From contig JBDRGZ010000015.1 of assembly GCA_043817345.1 (NCBI GenBank), positions 1 to 11,590 of the forward strand: DNA of 11,590 nucleotides. Direction: 5' to 3'. Positions 1-6,813 of this stretch are shown in pieces. How positions within the stretch are numbered: the stretch's first letter is position 1; each line of letters starts with the position of its first letter. The notes under the pieces are model-generated. The model was not told the DNA's origin and ran no database searches. It was given only the letters and a program-made list of their open reading frames with translations. This stretch comes from CAYSXS01 sp043817345 (GTDB lineage Bacteria; Patescibacteriota; Patescibacteriia; UBA2196). The position numbers and the translations under genes were made by a program.

Positions 1-657
1 AAAAAATATCATCCAGATGTTCAAGCCTTAAAAGGTGTTAATTTAAATATTAAACCAGGTGAGTTTGTTTCTTTGGTTGGACAGTCAGGTACAGGTAAAA
101 CCACCTTGGTTAAACTTTTAATTGCTGATGAAAGACCAGACAATGGTAAGGTGATAGTTGGTGGTTGGGATATCACTAATATTAAAAACAGGCATGTGCC
201 TGTTTTGCGTCGTCAAATTGGCGTTGTTTTTCAAGATTATAAACTACTGCCAAGAAAAACAGTAGCAGAGAATATTGCTTTTGCATTACAAGTAGCTGGC
301 AAAAAAGGTAAAGAAATTGAGAAAATAATGCAACAAGTTTTAAAAATTGTTGGTTTGGAGGATAAATATAAGAGGTTTCCTTTACAGTTGTCTGGTGGAG
401 AACAGCAAAGAGTTTCTATTGCTCGTGCATTAGTGCACAGACCAAAAATATTAGTAGCTGATGAACCAACAGGTAATCTAGATTCTATTAATACTAGAGA
501 TGTAATGGATTTATTACAAAAGATTAATGAATTTGGGACAACAATACTTTTAGTTACTCATAATCGTGAAGTAGTTAATGCTTTACGTCGTCGGGTTGTG
601 ACAATAGATGATGGTGAAATTATTGGTGATCACCAACAAGGAAAGTATATACTTTAA
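1..657 (+). CDS. ftsE: Cell-division ATP-binding protein FtsE (5' end missing)
   Basis: ATPase subunit of the FtsEX ABC-type complex, which sits at the division septum and controls peptidoglycan hydrolases rather than moving a solute. The frame is open from base 1, so the start lies outside the window; 218 residues are visible and about 10-12 N-terminal residues are probably missing. Counting from the first visible codon, the Walker A motif GQSGTGKTT is at 27-35. It is followed by the Q-loop (VVFQDYKLL), the ABC signature LSGGEQQRVSIARA, Walker B ILVADEPTGNLDS and the H-loop VTHN. The GNLDS after Walker B and the length are typical of the FtsE/LolD group. The ftsX-like gene directly downstream on the same strand decides for FtsE over LolD. 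A repeat element separates the two genes. Confidence 0.95.
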   Translation, partial: KKYHPDVQALKGVNLNIKPGEFVSLVGQSGTGKTTLVKLLIADERPDNGKVIVGGWDITNIKNRHVPVLRRQIGVVFQDYKLLPRKTVAENIAFALQVAGKKGKEIEKIMQQVLKIVGLEDKYKRFPLQLSGGEQQRVSIARALVHRPKILVADEPTGNLDSINTRDVMDLLQKINEFGTTILLVTHNREVVNALRRRVVTIDDGEIIGDHQQGKYIL

Positions 658-663
658 AAAAAT

Positions 664-818
664 GTCATCTTGAGCGAGGAGTCCCGTTAGGGCGACGAGT
701 CGAAAGATCTGGTTAAAAAAATAACCAGAAATAAATATATCCACTATACTTGAATATAATAAAAGTTTTTTACGAGATCCTTCGGCTCAAAGCAACACTA
801 AAGGACGCTCAGGATGAC
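664..818 (+). repeat. Inverted-repeat (MITE-like) element, family 1, copy 1
   Basis: The element begins GTCATCTTGAGCG and ends CGCTCAGGATGAC, which are near-perfect reverse complements. The left arm runs to the AAGATCT near 704-710 and the right arm starts at AGATCCTTCGGCTC near 775. The AT-rich centre contains a perfect 7-bp stem, CTGGTTA (709-715) and TAACCAG (722-728), around six As. A second copy lies at 11016-11177 in the same orientation. The right arms of the two copies agree at most positions (AGATCCTTCG, CAACACTA, CGCTCAGG, TGAC), while the centres are unrelated. No transposase or clear target duplication is visible. It fills nearly the whole ftsE-ftsX gap. Confidence 0.85.
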
Positions 819-833
819 TTTCATCATAAAATT

Positions 834-1751
834 ATGTTTATATTATCCACAGCTAGAATTTTAAGATTTGCTTTTCAATCCTTTTTAAGGAATATTTGGT
901 TATCTGTTGTTACAATTACAATCATTGTATTAACTGTATTATCTTTAACTGTTTTAATTTTAATTAATGTTGTTGCTGATCAAGCAGTTATATCTATTAA
1001 GGATAAAATAGATATCTCTCTATATTTTGAAGCAGGAAGTAATAGTGATCAAGTTAAGTTAGTTGAAGATCAGATTTGGAAGATGCAGCATGTAAAAAAT
1101 ATTGATTATGTTTCAGCAAATAAAGCTTTAGAAATGTTTGTTGAAACACATAGAGACAATGAATTAATTCAAAATGCTTTAAATGAGATAGGGGAGAATC
1201 CTTTAGGTCCTGTTTTAATTATCAAGGCAGACAATATCAACAATTATCCTTTAATTTTACAAAGTATTAAAGATTTTAAAATTGATGAATTAGCTAAAGA
1301 GATTGACTATGATGATCATCAGATAATTATTAGCCGTATAGAAATGGTTAGCGAGAAGATAAGGCAGTTTAGTTTAATTTTAAGTATTGTCTTTACCATC
1401 ATCTCTTTATTAGTAGTCTTTAATACTATTAGAATAGGTATATATGTTCATAAAGATGAAATAGGGATAATGAAGTTGGTTGGAGCATCTAATTGGTTTG
1501 TACGAGGACCTTTTTTGGTTGAAAGTATTTTGTATGCAATATTTGGCTGTTTGGTGTTTTGGATAATATTTTATCTTTTAATTGGTTTTATTAATCCAAT
1601 GGTTGCAGGATTCTTTGCAGAGATAGATTTTAGCATTATTGATTATCTAACAAGTAACTTCTTATTCATCTTTGGGTTTGAGATATTAGTAATTATTGTT
1701 TTAAATATTATATCCTCTTTATTAGCAATGAATAGACATTTGAAAGTTTAA
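834..1751 (+). CDS. ftsX: Cell-division protein FtsX
   Basis: Membrane partner of FtsE; the two form the septal complex that relays signals to cell-wall hydrolases. From the ATG at 834 the protein has 305 residues. The first membrane segment lies in the AFQSFLRNIWLSVVTITIIVLTVLSLTVLILINVV stretch. An extracytoplasmic loop of roughly 120 residues follows, and then three further membrane segments (about 205-225, 250-275, 280-300), the usual four-helix FtsX plan. The motif IGIMKLVGAS before the second helix is typical of the FtsX permease domain. The frame remains open upstream to a TTG at 750, but those 28 codons are translated repeat DNA (family 1, copy 1) and resemble no FtsX N-terminus, so the ATG at 834 is preferred. 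No Shine-Dalgarno is seen. Expression presumably comes from the ftsE transcript reading through the repeat. Confidence 0.93.
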   Translation: MFILSTARILRFAFQSFLRNIWLSVVTITIIVLTVLSLTVLILINVVADQAVISIKDKIDISLYFEAGSNSDQVKLVEDQIWKMQHVKNIDYVSANKALEMFVETHRDNELIQNALNEIGENPLGPVLIIKADNINNYPLILQSIKDFKIDELAKEIDYDDHQIIISRIEMVSEKIRQFSLILSIVFTIISLLVVFNTIRIGIYVHKDEIGIMKLVGASNWFVRGPFLVESILYAIFGCLVFWIIFYLLIGFINPMVAGFFAEIDFSIIDYLTSNFLFIFGFEILVIIVLNIISSLLAMNRHLKV

Positions 1752-1772
1752 AAATTAGAAAAATATATATAC

Positions 1773-1797
1773 AAAAAACACCTTTAAGGTGTTTTTT
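1773..1797. terminator. Bidirectional rho-independent terminator (ftsX / tRNA-Gln)
   Basis: The sequence is an almost perfect palindrome: AAAAAACACCTT, a single T, AAGGTGTTTTTT. Read in either direction it gives an ACACC/GGTGT stem followed by six Ts. It lies 21 nt after the ftsX stop and 17 nt beyond the 3' end of the convergent tRNA-Gln, so it can end both transcripts. Confidence 0.85.
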
Positions 1798-1814
1798 GAT
1801 TTTTCACCACAAAG

Positions 1815-1885
1815 CTCGGGGGCGAGGATTCGAACCCCGATTTTTTGCGCCAAAGGCAAAAGTCCTGCCGTTAGACGACCCCCGA
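1815..1885 (-). tRNA. tRNA-Gln (anticodon UUG)
   Basis: On the minus strand the acceptor TCGGGGG pairs with CCCCCGA. The D arm is GTCT...GGAC, and the anticodon stem TTTGC/GCAAA encloses the loop CTTTGGC, giving anticodon TTG (reads CAA, Gln). A 4-nt variable loop follows, then a T arm CGGGG-TTCGAAT-CCTCG. The residues at positions 8-9 are TC, as in many glutamine tRNAs. The total is 71 nt with discriminator G, and CCA is not encoded, so CCA must be added by a nucleotidyltransferase. It stands alone, ends at the terminator shared with ftsX, and has repeat family 2 copy A just upstream. That repeat's edge supplies a TATAG-type -10-like sequence, but no good -35 is seen. Confidence 0.95.
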
Positions 1886-1905
1886 ATTTTGGGGTGAAAT
1901 ATATT

Positions 1906-1976
1906 CTATATTTTCTTCGTTCGTTCTGAAATGTAAGCCGTCATCGGCTTTCATTTCCATTACTCACTCGAAAATA
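1906..1976 (+). repeat. Palindromic repeat, family 2, copy A
   Basis: A roughly 70-nt palindrome bounded by CTATATTTTC and GAAAATA. Its core is a 13-bp stem with one mismatch: GAAATGTAAGCCG (1928-1940), loop TCAT, CGGCTTTCATTTC (1945-1957). The outer arms show a 4-base rhythm (TTCGTTCGTTC; CTCACTC). The reverse complement of 7711-7782 aligns with it across its whole length, with substitutions and one small indel. It lies between the terminator of the minus-strand oxidoreductase and tRNA-Gln. Confidence 0.85.
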
Positions 1977-2007
1977 AAAAAAGCATAAGATAACTTAGCT
2001 TATTCTT
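1976..2007 (-). terminator. Rho-independent terminator of the minus-strand oxidoreductase gene
   Basis: Read on the minus strand, AAG-A-ATAAG pairs with CTTAT-G-CTT (eight pairs and one mismatch, loop CTAAGTTAT) and is followed directly by a run of seven Ts. It starts 30 nt after the stop codon of the gene ending at 2038. Repeat family 2 copy A begins in the T-run. Confidence 0.75.
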
Positions 2008-2037
2008 AATATATAACATTTTTTAAAATAAATCAAG

Positions 2038-3231
2038 TTAGCTAAACATTAACCATTCAGGTCTGGAGATCAGGAGAATACCTAATAGTAATATGATTAT
2101 ACCACCAATAATCTTTGATAAAGCTGAATATTTTCCTGTAAAAGCTACACTCTTTAAAGTCAACATAGCTATAGTAAAGATGATAATATCATCTAACATG
2201 AATATGATTATGTATAGGATTAGGTATGAATAGTACTGTAAAGGTGGAAGGTTTGATAAAGATAATACTTGTGTATATACAGCTGGCAAGCCAGCTGAAC
2301 AGATAAGCTCAACTAAATTAACAGCAAAAGCTAATAATATAATTCCTATTAATGAAACAATAAATCTTTTTTGTTGAACAATGTTTTTGAGTTTATCAAA
2401 GATTCTTTGTTGTCTGTCACCCTGGGTTATTGGACAAGTGCCTTTTCTGTCTTTTAAATATGATTTAATACTAAAATAACCACTTAGAATAGCTACTATT
2501 CCAATAATAATCCTTACCCAAAATACAACACCAAGGAATAAGAAAATATTTAACCAAGCAGCTAAGAATAAGAAATAGACTATACCTGATGCTGCAATAA
2601 AACTACCACCCAAAATCCACATTTTTTTTCTGTTTTGCATACCTAACAGTAAACTAATTAGGAATAACAACACCCACATAGCACACGGGTTAAAACCATC
2701 TAACGCTCCAATAACAATAGTTAAAATTGGTAAAGAGAGATTTTTAGTAGATATTTCTCCAAAGATAGGAACCTTGATTGTATCAGGAACATTTTGTGTA
2801 GGTTTGTCTGTGCTATTTTTTGAATTTAAAAAATTACCTAATACATCAGGACATTCTTGTCTTCTTATACAATCTATTGCTTCTTGTATATCTAATTTAG
2901 CCTCTTGAGTATCACTCCAACCAGGAAAGTAACTGCTACCAATCATGGTGAATGGAACTGATGATATATCTAGATTAAATTGTCTCCCAATTGAAATCAG
3001 TAAATCAGCATTTTGGGTATTTGTTGTTATTTCAAACGCATGAACCCTAAGATTAGGATCCTGTTTAGAAAGCTCGTCTAAAAATTCTATCTCTGCTTTG
3101 CAATGAGGGCATGTTTCACTATAGAAAAGATATACATTAATGGGTTGGTCCTCTAAAGTGATGGCCTGTGTATAAATGGGGAATAAAATTAAGATAAAAA
3201 GAAAACCTACTAGAAGTATTTTTTTAAACAT
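2038..3231 (-). CDS. Thioredoxin-like / CcdA-DsbD-like membrane thiol oxidoreductase
   Basis: A 397-residue protein predicted to pass reducing equivalents across the membrane to thiols outside. Residues 1-23 form a signal peptide or anchor. Residues 30-130 are a thioredoxin/glutaredoxin-like domain with the redox motif CPHC at 41-44 and a cis-proline site (SVPF, 91-94); an extra Cys pair is at 121 and 127. From about 165 to the end there are about six membrane helices of the CcdA/DsbD type. These contain the motif GFNPCAMW (Cys183) and ELICSAGLP (Cys311), which correspond to the paired intramembrane cysteines of DsbD/CcdA. DsbD carries its thioredoxin domain after the membrane part; here it comes first. 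The ATG at 3231 is chosen because it opens the signal peptide; the frame continues upstream to 3345 but would run over this gene's own promoter. Single-gene unit with its own promoter and terminator. Confidence 0.85.
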   Translation of the reverse strand: MFKKILLVGFLFILILFPIYTQAITLEDQPINVYLFYSETCPHCKAEIEFLDELSKQDPNLRVHAFEITTNTQNADLLISIGRQFNLDISSVPFTMIGSSYFPGWSDTQEAKLDIQEAIDCIRRQECPDVLGNFLNSKNSTDKPTQNVPDTIKVPIFGEISTKNLSLPILTIVIGALDGFNPCAMWVLLFLISLLLGMQNRKKMWILGGSFIAASGIVYFLFLAAWLNIFLFLGVVFWVRIIIGIVAILSGYFSIKSYLKDRKGTCPITQGDRQQRIFDKLKNIVQQKRFIVSLIGIILLAFAVNLVELICSAGLPAVYTQVLSLSNLPPLQYYSYLILYIIIFMLDDIIIFTIAMLTLKSVAFTGKYSALSKIIGGIIILLLGILLISRPEWLMFS

Positions 3232-3262
3232 ATATGAGTAATATTTAATTATCAGTGTGTTT

Positions 3263-3291
3263 ATTATATTCCATTTCTCTAAAATTAGCAA
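3263..3291 (-). promoter_or_regulatory. Sigma70-type promoter of the minus-strand oxidoreductase
   Basis: On the minus strand, TTGCTA (3291-3286) and TATAAT (3268-3263) are separated by exactly 17 nt. The expected transcript start is near 3256, giving a leader of about 25 nt before the ATG at 3231. No Shine-Dalgarno lies in that leader. Confidence 0.75.
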
Positions 3292-3293
3292 TT

Positions 3294-3322
3294 TTGAATT
3301 ATTGTATGTTATTTGATATAAT
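3294..3322 (+). promoter_or_regulatory. Sigma70-type promoter of the hpf-ferredoxin-comEC operon
   Basis: TTGAAT (3294-3299), 17 nt, TATAAT (3317-3322), with an extended -10 (TGA before TATAAT). The expected start is near 3329, about 36 nt before the hpf ATG. Its -35 lies only 2 bp from the -35 of the divergent promoter on the other strand. Confidence 0.8.
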
Positions 3323-3364
3323 ATAGGTAAGTGTATATCTAACAATTAAGCTTTATAATAGATT

Positions 3365-3679
3365 ATGAATACTCAATTTTCTTACAAAAATGTTTCTGAT
3401 AAAGATAAAAGATTTTTAGAAGAATATTATGACAAAAAGGTAGATAGAATTAGTACACTCACAAAAAAGGAGGAATTTAAAGAAGCAAACTTGGAGATTA
3501 GGATAGAGAAATTTGCTAAAAAAGAAGCTTATAATTTAGAAATTCATTTCTATTTACCAGGTAAATCCTTTATGTCATCAGAAGATGACCATACTGTAAT
3601 AGAGGCATTTGATTTGGCCTTAGATAAATTAATTAATCAGCTTCGTCGTTATCGCGATGAGATGAAAGAAAAGAAATAA
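3365..3679 (+). CDS. hpf: Ribosome hibernation-promoting factor, short HPF/YfiA type (S30AE)
   Basis: A 104-residue protein with the pattern of the short HPF/YfiA (sigma-54 modulation, S30AE) family. That family binds the 30S decoding/mRNA channel and silences idle ribosomes. A first strand (NTQFSYKNV) and helix (KDKRFLEEYYDKKVDRISTL) are followed by three strands (ANLEIRIEKF, YNLEIHFYLPG, KSFMSSEDD). The closing helix VIEAFDLALDKLINQLRRYRDEMKEKK carries the basic face usual in the family. There is no C-terminal dimerisation domain, so it should not form 100S dimers by itself in the way long HPF does. It is the first gene of the operon, one base before the ferredoxin gene. Start at the ATG by alignment to the usual N-terminal strand; no Shine-Dalgarno. 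Confidence 0.85.
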   Translation: MNTQFSYKNVSDKDKRFLEEYYDKKVDRISTLTKKEEFKEANLEIRIEKFAKKEAYNLEIHFYLPGKSFMSSEDDHTVIEAFDLALDKLINQLRRYRDEMKEKK

Positions 3680-3680
3680 T

Positions 3681-3857
3681 ATGATAAAAGTAGATCAAGA
3701 AAAGTGCACTGCTTGCGGAGTATGTGAGGCACTTTGTCCAGAAGTTTTTAAAGTAGAAGAAAAATCAACTGTTATTAATCAAGATTATGAAGCAGTTGGT
3801 TGTGATATACAAAATGTAATTGACTCTTGTCCTGAAGGAGCAATTTCTAAAGAATAA
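3681..3857 (+). CDS. Single [4Fe-4S] ferredoxin, 58 residues
   Basis: A small electron carrier. The translation starts MIKVDQEKCTACGVCEALCP. Cysteines 9, 12 and 15 plus Cys50 (in SCPEGAI) are the four expected cluster ligands. Cys19 and Cys41 sit where Thermotoga-type monocluster ferredoxins have a structural disulfide. The length (58) and the closing CPEGAISKE match that family well. It begins one base after the hpf stop and ends four bases before the next gene, so it is in the same operon. The electron donor and acceptor cannot be told from the neighbours. Confidence 0.93.
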   Translation: MIKVDQEKCTACGVCEALCPEVFKVEEKSTVINQDYEAVGCDIQNVIDSCPEGAISKE

Positions 3858-3861
3858 ATAT

Positions 3862-4104
3862 ATGCTTGGAAAAGCAGAAACACCAATTTTAATTATGGCA
3901 ACATGCTACACTTTTATTATTGGTTTGGTTGTTGTATTTGCTGGTGTTTTGTTTGTTTCTGTTTTTAATATTAATCATTTTGTTAAAGAACAAAAAAAGA
4001 CTTTGGTTATTAGACATTGCAAAGTATATTTAGATAAAGGGTGGCATGAGTCATACGAAGGTTGTGTAAAACAAGCTATAGCATATATTGATAAGAAAAA
4101 TTAA
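3862..4104 (+). CDS. Small single-pass membrane protein of unknown function
   Basis: An 80-residue protein not recognised by family. After a short N-terminus (MLGKAE) a long hydrophobic segment spans about residues 7-35. A polar tail of about 45 residues follows, with basic KEQKK and RHCK patches and two cysteines (HCKVY and GCVKQ), about 20 residues apart. The start at the ATG 3862 is preferred; an upstream GTG/TTG-type extension would overlap the ferredoxin end. It lies between ferredoxin and comEC with gaps of 4 and 3 bases, so it is co-transcribed with both. A role with the DNA-uptake channel is possible but rests on position alone. Confidence 0.7.
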   Translation: MLGKAETPILIMATCYTFIIGLVVVFAGVLFVSVFNINHFVKEQKKTLVIRHCKVYLDKGWHESYEGCVKQAIAYIDKKN

Positions 4105-4107
4105 TGT

Positions 4108-5496
4108 ATGCCCCTAGCAGACAAAGTTTTGTTTTTTTGTCTTACTTTTATATCAGGGATTGTAATTGCATCATTTTTTAAAATTAATATTTTTTTAATT
4201 TATATATTCTTTTTAGTAGCCACAGTTGTTGCTATTTTTGTTTTCCTAAATATTTTAAAGATAAACAAAAGAAATATTCTTTTTTTTATTACTATACTTA
4301 TTATAGGTTTAATAATAGGCGTATTGCGTTTTGATATATCTAAACCAGGGGATAATAGTGTAGCTGCTTTGAATGAAGACAAGATTATTTTTATTGGAAC
4401 TGTTGATGAAGCTCCTTTAAGTAAGATAAATAAACAGACAATGGTTTTAAATTTGATTGAGATTTATAATAAGAAATATGTGGATAAAGTTTTAGTTACC
4501 ACAGAACTTTATCCACGATATGAATTTAATCAGAAATTAAAGATTAGTTGTGAATTAAAAAAACCAGGTAAGTTTGAGAATTTTGATTATGGAGAATATC
4601 TAGCTAATTCTGGGATATATATGCTTTGTTATTATCCTAAAATTGAAATTTTGGGATATGCAGAAAAGAAAAACATAAAGGAGTTTTTTATTAATCTTAA
4701 ATTCAAACAAGTTGATTTGATTAATACAAATCTAAGTCCACCTTATTCTTCTTTATTGTCAGCTATTATATTAGGAGAAAAATCTGAGTTAGATAATTCT
4801 ACTCGTGAAATATTTTCTAAAGCAGGTATTTCTCATATTGTGGCCATATCTGGAATGCATATAGCTATTATTAGTTTAATCTTTTTCTATTTCTTCCTCT
4901 ATCTAGGATTTTCACGTCAAAAATCTTTTAAATATATATTTATCATTTTGATTTTTTATCTATTATTAATTGGTTTTAAAGCTTCAGCCATTAGGGCTGT
5001 GATTATGGGTTTAATTGTTATGTATGGGTTAAAAGAGGGTAGACTGTCTAGTTCTGGTAGAGCTATTATTTTCGCAGCAACGTTTTTATTATTATTAAAT
5101 CCCAGGTTATTACGTTTTGATGTAGGATTTCAACTATCTTTTTTAGCTACTATTGGGATAATATATTTTTATCCATTCATTAATAAATGGATAAAAATTA
5201 TCTCAGAAAAGATTCGTGGTATAATTTCCATAACTTTATCTGCACAGGTTTTAACCTTACCTCTTGTTTTTTACTATTTTGGTATTGTGTCCTTTATATC
5301 TCCAATAACTAATGTATTAGTGTTACCAATCTTACCGTTTTTAATGGTTTTTGGCTTGTTGTTTGTCAGTATTGGTTTTATTTGGCAACCAATAGCCACT
5401 TTTTTAGGGATTCTAATTTGGATTGTCCTTGAGGTTATTATTAAAATATCTGAGATTTTAACAAGTTTTGGTCTTTTATATTTAATTTATGACTAA
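4108..5496 (+). CDS. comEC: ComEC-like DNA uptake channel, N-terminal and membrane domains only
   Basis: The channel part of ComEC/Rec2, which moves single-stranded DNA across the inner membrane during transformation. In 462 residues it has about three N-terminal helices, then a soluble region (about 90-190) corresponding to the DUF4131/OB-like domain. From about 215 on it has the Competence domain. The hallmark is the stretch around residues 219-252 containing ILGEKSELD and SHIVAISGMHIAII; KASAIRAVIMGLI and DVGFQLSFLATIGIIYF are also typical. The usual C-terminal metallo-beta-lactamase domain is absent here and is encoded by the next gene, which overlaps by 8 bases. Start ATG 4108 follows the previous stop by 3 bases. 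Confidence 0.9.
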   Translation: MPLADKVLFFCLTFISGIVIASFFKINIFLIYIFFLVATVVAIFVFLNILKINKRNILFFITILIIGLIIGVLRFDISKPGDNSVAALNEDKIIFIGTVDEAPLSKINKQTMVLNLIEIYNKKYVDKVLVTTELYPRYEFNQKLKISCELKKPGKFENFDYGEYLANSGIYMLCYYPKIEILGYAEKKNIKEFFINLKFKQVDLINTNLSPPYSSLLSAIILGEKSELDNSTREIFSKAGISHIVAISGMHIAIISLIFFYFFLYLGFSRQKSFKYIFIILIFYLLLIGFKASAIRAVIMGLIVMYGLKEGRLSSSGRAIIFAATFLLLLNPRLLRFDVGFQLSFLATIGIIYFYPFINKWIKIISEKIRGIISITLSAQVLTLPLVFYYFGIVSFISPITNVLVLPILPFLMVFGLLFVSIGFIWQPIATFLGILIWIVLEVIIKISEILTSFGLLYLIYD

Positions 5497-6340
5497 AAAA
5501 TTAAAAATTTTAATAATCTGTATTTTGATCCTTTTAATTGGATTTAGTTTTTTGTATTACAATTATCACGAGAAACGATTTGAAGTAATATTTTTTGATG
5601 TAGGACAAGGAGATTCAGCTTTAATTAATCTGCCTGGTGATAATGAGATAATTATTGATGGAGGGCCAGATAAGTCTGTTATATACAAACTAGGTAAATA
5701 TTTACCTGTGTATAACAGAGATATTGAATTAATGATTTTAACTCATCCACATTTTGATCATGTTTCTGGTTTAATTTCTGTTTTGGACAGATACAAAGTT
5801 AAAAAAGTAATGTATACTGATGTAAATTATAATTCGGAGATTTATGATGTATTTATAAATAAAATTAAAGAAAAAAATATTGAAATAATAAAACCAGATG
5901 ATTTTAATGAAATTAGATTAGATGATAATAATATTTTAGATATTATTTATCCTTGGGAAAATATTGCAGAAAAAGAATTTGATGATCCAAACGATTCATC
6001 CATTGTGGTTAAATTAGATACACCAGACAAAGATTTTTTGTTTATGGGAGATATAGAAATAAATATGGAAGAATATATTTTAGCAAATGTAGATAATGAT
6101 AGGTTAAAGGCAGATATTTTAAAAGGTGGGCATCATGGATCTGGCACATCTTCAGGTGATTTGTTTTTGAAAGTTGTTGATCCAAAATATACTATTATCT
6201 CAGTAGGGGAGAATAATTTTGGACTTCCTTCTTTACGTATTATTCGTAGACTGGAAAGAATAGGATCTAGTGTTTTAAGGACTGATCAGAATGGGGATAT
6301 CGTATTTATTGCAAAGGATGGAAAGTTTTTGTTAAAATAA
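5489..6340 (+). CDS. ComEC-type metallo-beta-lactamase domain as a separate membrane-anchored protein
   Basis: A 283-residue protein equal to the C-terminal part of ComEC, the putative nuclease that degrades the non-transported strand. A basic start (MTKK) leads into one membrane helix (5-24), placing the rest outside the cytoplasmic membrane. The domain motifs are FFDVGQGDSA (35-44), DGG (57-59), THPHFDH (85-91, giving the metal ligands H86, H88, D90 and H91), NDSSIVVKL, FLFMGDIE and GGHHGSGTSS. The late motif usually reading N-x-x-G-H-P reads NNFGLP here, so that His is missing. It overlaps the channel gene by 8 bases (ATGACTAA), which suggests translational coupling. Having its own start and anchor argues for a real gene split rather than a sequencing frameshift. 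Confidence 0.87.
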   Translation: MTKKLKILIICILILLIGFSFLYYNYHEKRFEVIFFDVGQGDSALINLPGDNEIIIDGGPDKSVIYKLGKYLPVYNRDIELMILTHPHFDHVSGLISVLDRYKVKKVMYTDVNYNSEIYDVFINKIKEKNIEIIKPDDFNEIRLDDNNILDIIYPWENIAEKEFDDPNDSSIVVKLDTPDKDFLFMGDIEINMEEYILANVDNDRLKADILKGGHHGSGTSSGDLFLKVVDPKYTIISVGENNFGLPSLRIIRRLERIGSSVLRTDQNGDIVFIAKDGKFLLK

Positions 6341-6357
6341 ATAGGGTGTGATATAAT
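6329..6357 (+). promoter_or_regulatory. Promoter of the response-regulator gene
   Basis: TTGTTA (6329-6334), 17 nt, TATAAT (6352-6357) with the extended -10 TGA. The -35 lies inside the last codons of the comEC MBL gene. Only 8 bases separate the -10 from the ATG at 6366, so the transcript should start at or within two bases of the start codon. Confidence 0.75.
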
Positions 6358-6365
6358 TTAGGTAT

Positions 6366-6752
6366 ATGGCAGACAAAAAGAAAATCAAAGTATTATTAGT
6401 TGAAGATGAAAAGTCTTTGGCTGATATGTACATGATGAAGTTTAAAAGAGAAGGTTTTGAAACCTGCTATATTAACAATGGAGACGGAATTACGGAAACA
6501 GCAGCAGGGGAGAAACCAAACATAATCATGCTTGATGTTATATTACCCAAAGTAGATGGTTTTACAGCGCTTAAAGAATTGAAAGATAATTCTAAAACTA
6601 AAAAAATACCAGTAGTTATGTTAACAAATCTTGGTCAGGATGAGGATATTAAAAAAGGTAAGGAATTTGGTGCAGATGGATATTTGGTTAAGGCAAATTT
6701 GACACCAACTCAAGTTATTGCAAAAATAAAGGAAGTATTGAAAATGAAGTAA
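6366..6752 (+). CDS. Receiver-only (CheY-like) response regulator
   Basis: A 128-residue protein consisting of one receiver domain with no output domain. It has the acidic pair E13-D14, phosphoacceptor D57 in IIMLDVILPKVDG, switch T87 in VVMLTNLG and the conserved K109 in YLVKA. Such stand-alone receivers act by protein contact or phosphotransfer; no histidine kinase is encoded in this window, so its partner is elsewhere. It has its own promoter although it follows the comEC operon by 25 bases. The mRNA is probably leaderless. No terminator separates it from ndk, 61 bases downstream, so read-through is likely. Confidence 0.92.
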   Translation: MADKKKIKVLLVEDEKSLADMYMMKFKREGFETCYINNGDGITETAAGEKPNIIMLDVILPKVDGFTALKELKDNSKTKKIPVVMLTNLGQDEDIKKGKEFGADGYLVKANLTPTQVIAKIKEVLKMK

Positions 6753-6813
6753 GGAATATAATTAATAATTCAAAATCCGCATTTGTTTGTGGGGTTTATA
6801 TTTACATAAATAT

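Noticed and set aside
1906..1976. CRISPR repeat
   Set aside because: The two family 2 copies are about 5.8 kb apart, in opposite orientation, and have no regular spacers.
3232..3345. 38-residue extension of the minus-strand oxidoreductase
   Set aside because: It covers the gene's own promoter and would bury the signal peptide that starts at 3231.
4200..4382. Minus-strand frames inside comEC, at the start of ndk and inside the methyltransferase, and a plus-strand frame overlapping the end of rpsL
   Set aside because: They are shadows of well-supported genes, with low-complexity translations and no family resemblance.
6787..6813. Upstream TTG start for ndk
   Set aside because: The nine extra residues have no counterpart in the family, and the ATG at 6814 matches the normal N-terminus.
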